Below, one piece after another: positions 55,873 through 64,000 of a stretch of DNA of 64,000 nucleotides (positions are counted from its first letter, which is position 1; every line of letters starts with the position of its first letter). The notes below the pieces were generated by a model. That model had not been told where the DNA came from. It searched no databases and saw nothing but the letters and a program-made list of their open reading frames with translations. The stretch covers positions 2,790,001 through 2,854,000 of the forward strand of contig JAOVFP010000008.1 in NCBI GenBank assembly GCA_025738555.1, given 5' to 3'. A program made the translations under genes and the position numbers. This DNA comes from Cyathus striatus (Eukaryota; Basidiomycota; Agaricomycetes; Agaricales; Nidulariaceae).

Positions 55873-57435
55873 CTATACCCCTGTGATGGTGGTACCATGC
55901 AATATATGGTTTGCCCTCCCTTCTTCCCGAATATTTAAAACAACCCGGCAGGAGAGTGCCGAGTGGATAACACGACCAAGTCTATAACGTTCCATTAATT
56001 AGTTTCTGTGCAACTTGGTGGAAAGTACTGATGACCAGCGTACATTGGAAGCAAAGCAAAGTAATCAGGCTACGGATGGACCGGTTGGTGGTATTCAAAA
56101 TATGGCTGTACAAATTCAAGCGCTCACACTGAGTTTTAACAGAACCACCATATTCACCAATGAAACCACTAGCAAGAGCTCTCGTCAGTATTCCCAGTGT
56201 ATATAGTTCTGCAATACTTACTGAATAAATAGATATAATAAATTATTCCTTATCATTCATACAATGATTAGTATTTCTGAAGTCTTGTACCAGAAAGAGT
56301 CCTCACCATCTCTTATAACTACGTTCACAAAAGTTGATTTGCCTCCACACTTGACTATAAGTTCATTAGCACTAAATTTATATGTGCAATAGATGCGCAA
56401 CTAACAGGCATTGTATGCAGGCGGTAGCATCAACAGCATCATGACTTTTAAACTCGTCAGCACAGTAAGATGTTATTCCAAGTGTCATGCTTACTCGTAT
56501 CATAAGCCAATAATAAACCCCACGTTGATGCTTCTAATGCTATTCTTCCGCTAGTTGCAAGGCATCCACGTACGTGCAGATCTTGCAGCTCGACTTATTA
56601 TTCTATAAGCTTCAGTGGATATCCTTTTCTTCACTAGTTTGGGGATATTCACGTACATGTTAGAGATTTCCCAAGAATTCCATCATTCACCCACACTGGT
56701 ACCAAGGTGCCAACAGAACATACAGCTAATATAATGGTTATTGTCTTTGATTTTCGCCAGACCGCCCAGACGCGCAGAGTTAGGATGACTGATTATCGAC
56801 ACCAGTAAATGTAGGTAGTCACATGACCGTTTTAAGAAACGGATGCTAACTTTCTGCAGCTGTCATGCCTGTTACGAGAAACCCTACCAAGATAAATTTT
56901 GATCAGAGAGTTAGAAAGTCCTGAGAATCCGAATAGTTGACCTACATATAATGGCATAGTATAGAGATTTGCATGTTTTTGAAGATAGTGAAGGAAAGCA
57001 TTGAACTGTGTACCGGTTAGAATGTAGCACCGCTCCAATCAATTCTACCTACCCACTATGTTCAATGAAGCATCGACATATGTACTATATCTCACGAAGA
57101 CATATAGCACTTTAACGATGCTCCAATACGGCGATTTCCAGATGTAGATGACCTCCTTGTCTAGTGTAATGAATTGTTCGAATACCTATGATAAGAATTG
57201 TCAAGCTCTGCATGACATGTTATCAAGAGGATGGCGTACCCAGAGAGTCAAGCTCGCCACTTATAATTGGCGCAGTTATAAGATAAGTAGCCGTGGTAAA
57301 ACTATAGGTAGTTACATACCGTGCAAGTACTGAGATAACGATGAATGGAGTGCTTCACCGAGTGATTAAAATACATACCGTGATAATTTGCATGTGCTCT
57401 AGAAGAACTAGAATGGTTGGCGCAAGGGACTCCAT
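55873..57435 (-). CDS. DUF6533 membrane protein, copy 5 (one splice site altered)
   Basis: Exon order as in copy 3: MESLAPTILVLLEHMQ, the 10-nt YLH exon, ASLTLW, VFEQFITLDKEVIYIWKSPY, FLVTGMTAAE, ILTLRVWAVWRKSK, then GTLVPVWVNDGILGKSL. The acceptor before the next exon, AG in copies 3 and 6, reads AC here (56570-56571), so exon 8 may be skipped or spliced elsewhere. The C-terminus (GRVIHSALSCRVVLNIREEG) ends at TAG, 55873. It faces the PGAM-like gene tail to tail, about 150 bases away. It may be a recent pseudogene. Confidence 0.7.
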
Positions 57436-58574
57436 TGTGGTGACAAAAATAAAATACTGATAAGAAAGCAGAATTCTTCAAGTTTACCTACCCCCTTCTT
57501 AAGTACCGAATGAGGAGAAGCCTTGTGTGATGTCGAAACCCCGTCTGCAAAGATGTTTCGCGGATCATACGTTCTAAATGGAAGAGCAGTGAACGTCGTC
57601 AGTCTATTCTTGTAAACTGCGGTGCTAATCAGTGTTACGCCTCAGTACATCGTAAGTGTGGTGGAGGCGTTCAGCTTCTTACTTGACGTTTGTCCCGAAG
57701 AATGCTTGAGGGATGCTGACAAGTAGACCATTCCGGAACGGGGTGGCGTACGAGGTTTCCGGAGCTATAAATACTAGACTATCATTAACATCAATAAGCC
57801 TTTGGCAACGGAAAATCTGTTTTCGCAGATCTTGTCATTGTTTTCTAATACGAATGGTGCAGTACTGCACTTATTGTAGTGTGACCAATTGACCTATGCA
57901 CAATCAGCTAATGGTCGACTCCAGCATTTTTATTGATAACAGCATGACAGAATGATCATGCTTGATTATCGGGCATAACCTGACATACCTGGTCGTAATG
58001 AAAGCCGCTCTTGCTGCTAGGCTCAGGTGCTCATAATGAAATTTCAAATAAGTAGTCAAGACCAAACCATATTGGGTCTCCGTACTGCTTTACGTTTGCG
58101 GAGTAAGCACTCGATAAAATCTAGTGTATGTAGTCTCCGCATATGTACGGAATGCTATTTTCATATTGAAGCAGCTGAGCAGATAATGATTCGTGGAGAG
58201 TACCAAAATAAAGTACACCACTTCACGCGTCATGACACGCGTCAGGCTTCATGCCCCTCTAACGTCTTTCGAAATCTGATTAACTTAATCGTATCGGTGA
58301 CGCGCCTACAGGCTTTCATGGGTTTACAAGTCCTTTTATGTTTGCGTCAGTCGTACTAGCATTGGTCTGTCATGTTCGAGTTTGTGTGTGATAAATTAAA
58401 TGCGTCCGGTGTCCAGTGCCGGACCTCGTTCCCGAGGTTTTTGTCACTCATCGGTTTGTCAGCCCTCCCTCGCACGTTTTGGCCAACTACATTTTGTTTA
58501 TTGTTTGTATGTATTGTTTCCGGACGGAATGATGTACATTAAACTGTAAGTACAAGTACTTATAGCGAATAAAA
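57436..58574. other. Upstream region of DUF6533 copy 5, duplicated
   Basis: It aligns in patches with 60128-61100 upstream of copy 6 (shared GAATGAAAGCCGCTCTTGCTGC and TAATCAGTGTTAC), so gene and upstream region were duplicated together. No separate gene recognised. Confidence 0.5.
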
Positions 58575-60127
58575 CTATACCCCTGTAATAGTGGTACTAT
58601 GCAATCGATGATTCGCCCATCCTTGTTCCCTTATATTCAATACAACACGACACGAGAGTGCCGAATGGATCACACGACCAAGTCTAAAATAATCTATTAT
58701 TAGTTTCTGTGCAAGTGTAGGGTGCTGATGACGGCGTACATTGCAAGCAGAGAAAAGTAATCAGGCTATAAATGAATCGAGATTAGTATTGTTCGGGATA
58801 CGGTTTTATAAACGAAAGCACTTACACTGAGCTTCAGCAGTACCACCATATTCACTAAAGAAACCACTGATAGAAGTTTTCGTTAATTGTCCATGCGTGT
58901 TATCCACAGTGATGCTTACCGAATAAATAGATATAATAAATGATTCCTAGTTAATCATGTTAAAACCTTTCAAAGTCTTTCATTTGAGAGAATCCTTACC
59001 ATCCCTAATGACTGTGCTCGCCATTGTCGACTTTCCTCCTCTCTGGACTGTAAAACTCGTCAGTACTACATATAAAATAATAAGTAGGTGTACTGCTTAC
59101 AAGCATCGTATGCAGGTGGTAGCATTAAAAGCATCATGACTGTCAAAATGGATCCTCGTTAGCAACATGAACGATAGTCCCACTGAGAACCATTCTCGCT
59201 TGTATCGTAAGCCAACAATAAACCCCACGTTGACGCTTCCAGTGCGATTCTTCCACTGGTTGCAAGACATCCACCTACATGAAGAAGGTCTTGCAGGTTG
59301 ACTTAGTAAGTAACAAGTATCAGTAGATATCCTTTCTACAATATTGCGGATTCACGTACATGTAAGAGATTTTCCAAGAATCCCGTCGTTGACCCATACT
59401 GGTACTAAGGTACCAACGAAATATAGAGTTAATACGATAGTTATTATTTTTGTTTTTTGCCAGACTGCCCAGACGCGCAGAGTCAAGATGACTGTGATTG
59501 CCGGCAGTAAGCATTAATGCGGTAGTATAGCAATTAATAGATACTAACTTTCAGCGGCTGTCATTCCTGTCACGAGAAACCCTGCACACATATATGTATC
59601 AGTAAATATGTTCTCAGAGTTAGGCCAGTTGAGAACTTACATATGATGGCGTAGTATATCGACTTGCAAGTTTTTGAAGATAACGAAGGGAAGCACTGAA
59701 CTGTGTACATGTAAAAATGCGTCTTGTTTGAAATCGATTCTACGCACCCACTATGTTTAATGTAGCATCGACATATGTGCTATATCTCACGAAGACATAT
59801 AGCACTTTGACCACGCTCCAATGTGGCGATCCCCAGATGTAGGTTACCTCCTTGTCCAGTGTGATGAGATGCTCGAATACCTATGATTATAATGTCAAGA
59901 TCTGCACATAGGGTATTCGAGGAGATGACGTACCCAAAGAGCTAAGCTTGCGACTTATAATAGATGTAATTAATTAAGATATGCGGTGGAGTTACAGGTA
60001 GCTACACACCATGCAAGTACTGAGGTGAAATTGAATTTACGTCGTTTGAACGGAGAGATTAAATACGTACCGTGACATTCTGCATGTGCTCTAGGAGAAC
60101 TAGAATGGTTTGCGCAAGGGACTCCAT
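58575..60127 (-). CDS. DUF6533 membrane protein, copy 6
   Basis: MESLAQTILVLLEHMQNVT, the 10-nt exon (TACTTGCATG), LALW, VFEHLITLDKEVTYIWGSPH, FLVTGMTAAE, ILTLRVWAVWQKTK, VNDGILGKSL, then an exon GCLATSGRIALEASTWG. The donor after that exon reads GC rather than GT (59198-59199) and follows A rather than G, so splicing there may be weak. Remaining exons are sound: LMLLMLPPAYDA, RGGKSTMASTVIRDG, IIYYIYLF and a C-terminal GRVIHSALSCRVVLNIREQG. It is a tandem duplicate of copy 5 in the same direction, and close to copy 3 some 45 kb away in the opposite direction. Confidence 0.7.
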
Positions 60128-61549
60128 TGTAATACCAGGAAACGAAGATGATAGGACAGCTATAATCTTGTTTCATTTTCACCGTAGTATTAAGTACTGA
60201 ATGTAAAAGTCTTCTTTAACGTTGAAACCCGGCAGAAGCCCGTGCATTCGCAGGAGGAAGTTGAGAATGAAAGAGCACTGCTGAAATCATGACATTCCTG
60301 AAAACCTTCATCTGATAATCAGTGTTACACAAAAGTGGATCATAGATGTGATGGAGGCGTTCCCCTTTTTTACCTAGCGTTTATCTGAAATTCTTGTAGA
60401 TTGCCACGCAGGGAAGAAGTAAACGCGCAAGGTATCCTGATTCGGTGACATACGAAGTTTATGGGGTTGTTCTAGAGCTATAATTGACACCCATGACACC
60501 CGCATAACCATTGGCTGTGTGAAACAGAGGGTCCACCTTGTCACCGCAGATCTTGTCTGTGCTTTCTAGGAACGAATGATGCAGTCAGTGTATTGTAGTG
60601 GCTTCCAGTGCAAGAATAGGTCCGAACGCCTATCGATGGTCTTATGGCTTCTAATCAATGATATAATTTGTGGGTCATACATTGGTATTTCGAAAGAGGG
60701 AGCGATGGAGTTGGCTTGGTTGATTATCGGGTACATCTGTCAGAATGAAAGCCGCTCTTGCTGCTCGCCGAAGCATAATGAGATCAGGGAAGACGGTCCC
60801 TGTGTTATTCTAGATCCCAGTACTGCTTTTTGGAAGGGCGTTGTTATTTCCTCCATGTATAAGTTGAATATCTGGCGTCGTCTCCGTATATGTTCCGAAA
60901 GTTATTTTTGAAGCCTTGAAACAGCGGGTGAAATGGAGAGCATTGAAAATGAAATGATGGTACCTGCTGCTTCGAGCCCTTGCTTTGACTCTTGTGGAAA
61001 TATCTATGTTATAAGTACATCTATCTTTGATTTGGAGAACGGCTTACCACCATGTTACGGGCCTCTGCGTGTCCGTTGGGTACCGTGCTTAGTGAGCGGC
61101 AACTGCCATGATCATTTTCAACAGCAGTGATTTCTAACTCTATTTAAAATAGCTGAAATTTAACTTGGATTCGGTTATACTTAGTATAAGTTATATAGCT
61201 CCACGTTTACGGAAAGCATGTTTGTTAAAACAGAGGGGAGGTCCTGGCTTGTTTGGGAGGGAATTTGTTGGGAGCTCAGTGGTTGGAACGTTCAATGATG
61301 CAATTGTGGGTACATATTTGGCACCGGCCTTTGGACAAACAAAGTCATGCATTGATCACATGATTCCAAGGCTACCGACGAGTTCCCTCGGACCCGGTCG
61401 TTGTTCTAATTCTACGTTGACGGCAGTGTGAATCATATTCCTGCTTTCTCATCTTCATGATACCAATGCAATCTTAATGACATATCTAACCACCTCTAAA
61501 GGAATTAAACTAAACGATAAGCTCAAGAACGCCGACACGAACACCGCAC
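60128..61549. other. Region between DUF6533 copy 6 and RAD1
   Basis: The left part is the duplicated upstream block shared with 57436-58574. Frames at 60576-60911, 60933-61130 and 61165-61431 have no motif I recognise. The RAD1 promoter must lie at the right end; no TATA box is obvious. Confidence 0.4.
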
Positions 61550-64000
61550 ATGTCTACACTACTCCCATTCCACCGCTCCATCCTCAAGGAGATTCACGAC
61601 CCCAAGAAATCAGAACTTCTAGTCCTAGCGCGCGGCTTAGGACTACGTCGACTCGTATGCACCCTTCTCAAGCTGTACAATTCGCCCGCGAGCCTCGTTC
61701 TGCTTGTCAATGCTTCTTCGGAGGAAGAAGCTTCCATAGGAGAAGAGCTGGGTATGATGGGGTGTAGGAATCCGGGGCTGCGCGTCGTAGGGTACGAGAA
61801 TAGCTCCAAGGAAAGGTATGTTACGCCTCTGGATGCCGTTCGAGGGAGCTAATGAATGCGAAGACAGAATCTGTACAAAGCAGGTGGATTGATCTCTGTC
61901 ACGTCGCGTATTTTGGTAGTGGACATGTTGCAGGGGGATATACCGGTGCATTTGATTACTGGGCTTATGATTCTTCATGCGGAAAAGTACGTTGTGTTGT
62001 ATTTTTTGGCATGGTATCGCTCTTACGTGGTAGCTGCAAGGATAACACCTCTAGTTCTTGAATCTTTCATTGTGCGCCTGTACAGAGAGAAGAACAAGGA
62101 TGGCTTCGTTAAGGCCTTCACCGACCAACCAGAGCACATAACATCAGGAATGTCGCCCCTCAAGAACATCCTCAAGGAGCTGCAGATACGGAAGGTCCAC
62201 ATATACCCTCGGTAAGCACATTCCCCCTCTTCCCCCTCCCCACACCGCCTTACCCAACAAAGCTTCCACGTAGAAATCAAAGAGTCCCTCGAACGACGAC
62301 GCGCGGATGTAATAGAGATAATGCAGGATCTCACAGAGAGCATGGCAGATATACACACTGCCATCATACAGTGTATGAGTAGTACTCTTGCAGAGCTGAG
62401 GAGGTCGAATACTAAAGTACTTCCCCTTCCTTCTCCTTATTCCCTTTCTTACCTTTCGACAGCTCGACCTGGATGACATATCCCTCCAAAACGCATACTT
62501 CCGCTCCTTCGACATGGTCGTGCGGAAACAGCTAGATCCAATCTGGCACAAAGTGGGCCCTAAAACGAAACAGCTCGTTTCGGATCTTGGTGTCCTACGA
62601 AGACTCCTAGGGTACCTTCTCCTTTCTAACCTCCCCCTCCTCAAACTGGCTAACATCAATCTACAGATACCTACTATCCTACGATGCACTCTCCTTCCAC
62701 GCATACCTCGAAACCCTCATCGCAGCCAACTCCACTTCCGCCACAGGAGGACCAAAAGTGAACCAATCCCCATGGCTACTCACGGATTCAGCAAACATTA
62801 TATTCAGCGTTGCGAAGCGGAGGTGTTATCTCACCACCACGCCAAATGGCGACATCGTCAAACCGAAGCCTAAGAAGGTGATCGATTTGACGGAGGACGA
62901 TGATGCGTGGGCTGCGTTGGACGATGTTCAGGGTATGTCTATGGGGCCTTCAGAGAAGGCATTAGGGAAGCGGAAAGCTATTGATGTGGATGCAGATGAA
63001 GAGGAGGATGAGAGACCTTCGTGGTTGCCTTCTGGGATCGAGCCTGTCCTTGAGGAGTTGCCGAAATGGAATCTTTTGACGGAAGTTCTGGAGGAGATTG
63101 AGCATGAGATAATACGGATTGAAGAAGCTGAAAAGAAGAGGAAAGCCGGTGTGCCCCCATGTAAGTTCCCTTCTGTCCCCTAAAATGGCGAAGCTAATGT
63201 GTGAAATAGCCCCTGGGTCAAATGCCACGCTTATAATGACCACCTCGTTGCAGACTTGCACGCTCCTGTCGAACTTCCTGAATGCCTTTGACCCCTCTCT
63301 TCCCAAAGGCGCGAAAGGGAGACGAATGATGATGGATAGGCTGCGTACGTACCTGTGGTGGAAAGGCCAGCTAAGCGAGAAGCGGGCCGATCCGAACTCT
63401 TCGAAGGTGTATGCTTACATGCCCGATTTCGAGTCCCTGGACCCGGTCATGGACGTTCTGCAGGCGGTGAGAGGTGATGTGCCTGCGGAGGGCGAGATCA
63501 GCGAGGCACTGAAGAAGAAGGATAAGATGAGGGAAGAGAAGAGGCAGAGTCGGAGGAGGGTTAGAGGTGGAGCTCCGCCTTCCGCTGCGACCAATAGGTC
63601 AAAAGACGAGTCTAAGGATATGGTTCTGGATCAGATTCAGAGCGAAGCTGATCAAGTTGCGCAGTTGTTTGTCTTTTTCGCGCTTTTATTAACTGATTAG
63701 TTGGGGGTCTGATTTTGTTTTTTTGGGGATTGTAGTCTCAAGACGCAAGCGTCTACTTCTGCGGTTGAGCCTGATCCGGAGATTGTGCTCCTCGATGTGC
63801 CTGATACCGAGTTTGACGCGAATTATGGTCTTATTTCGCCCGAGCAGATTGTGCTCGTTCGTGCGTATGGGGACGATAGTGATGATCGCCTTCTGGCGGA
63901 GCTGCAGCCAAGGTTTATAATTATGTTTGAGCCTTGTATGGAGTTTGTGCGTCGTGTTGAGGTTTGTCCCTTTCTAGACTTTGCTGGGGCCTGTGCTCAC
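61550..64000 (+). CDS. RAD1: XPF/Rad1 structure-specific endonuclease, 5' part
   Basis: Nucleotide-excision-repair nuclease that with its partner ERCC1/Rad10 cuts 5' of the lesion in the nucleus. Start MSTLLPFHRSILKEIHDPKK; first intron at 61816-61863. The disused helicase-like domain is recognisable: LYKAGGLISVTSRILVVDML, GDIPVHLITGLMILHAEK, SFIVRLYREKNKDGFVKAFT, LQIRKVHIYPR, VVRKQLDPIWHKV, then PKWNLLTEVLEEIEHEI. A charged linker and VDIP-like segments (IVLLDVPDTEFD, QPRFIIMFEP) follow. Short introns join in frame throughout. The nuclease (ERKxxxD) and HhH domains lie beyond the window end. No defect seen. Confidence 0.92.

Noticed and set aside
61594..62704. Long minus-strand frames under RAD1
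   Set aside because: Antisense to clearly conserved XPF exons and introns; no independent motif.

Overview
The window comes from a basidiomycete fungus, most likely an Agaricomycete. The evidence is short (about 45-60 nt) GT-AG introns with split codons, DUF6533 seven-transmembrane-type genes, an NB-ARC/TPR NOD-like receptor with the short 'IFPNASNF' leader typical of mushroom NLRs, a basidiomycete-type P450, and chromodomain Ty3/gypsy elements. No species is proposed. All exon joins were worked out by hand from splice signals and reading frame; no search or RNA evidence was available.

Layout. 1-7.8 kb: AT-rich sequence, a long inverted repeat, and a decayed Ty3/gypsy element (copy A, minus strand). 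8-23.1 kb: an array of DUF6533 genes alternating with an unidentified repeated block. Copy 1 is decayed, copy 2 is a fragment, copy 3 is intact (14 exons) and copy 4 is split by a 1.4-kb TIR element. A GC-rich perfect hairpin lies at 12.36 kb. 23.65-27.3 kb: an intact three-exon NLR of 1184 residues with 15 near-identical 42-residue TPR units. 27.7-31.4 kb: a conserved CIR_N/LENG1-like gene and an intact P450, both minus strand. 32.06-39.72 kb: a dead two-gene Harbinger/PIF-like DNA transposon carrying two or three solo LTRs. 43.03-51.45 kb: a young, complete Ty3/gypsy element (copy B, minus strand) with matching LTRs and a perfect 5-bp target duplication, itself hit by a 1.36-kb AT-rich insertion. 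52.4-53.8 kb: a Tc1/mariner remnant nested inside a MITE. 54.8-55.7 kb: a secreted phosphoglycerate-mutase-fold protein lacking the catalytic RHG motif. 55.9-60.1 kb: two tandem DUF6533 genes on the minus strand. 61.55 kb to the end: the 5' part of RAD1/XPF.

How it fits together. Three conserved or housekeeping-type genes (CIR_N/LENG1-like, P450, RAD1/XPF) frame a repeat-rich accessory region that holds an NLR and an expanding membrane-protein family. Base composition is a mosaic: some blocks (1-1.9, 7.8-12.3, 23.7-27.3, most of 32-41, 47.8-49.2 and 51.5-52.6 kb) look strongly depleted of CpG, while neighbouring blocks are not. This fits old blocks mutated by methylated-C deamination and younger CpG-containing insertions. 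The NLR lies in a CpG-poor block yet keeps a full reading frame, so it is probably under selection. The strongest candidate for an under-described system is this NLR: a short leader with no separate effector domain, an NB-ARC switch, and a TPR array that is visibly being homogenised and reshuffled.
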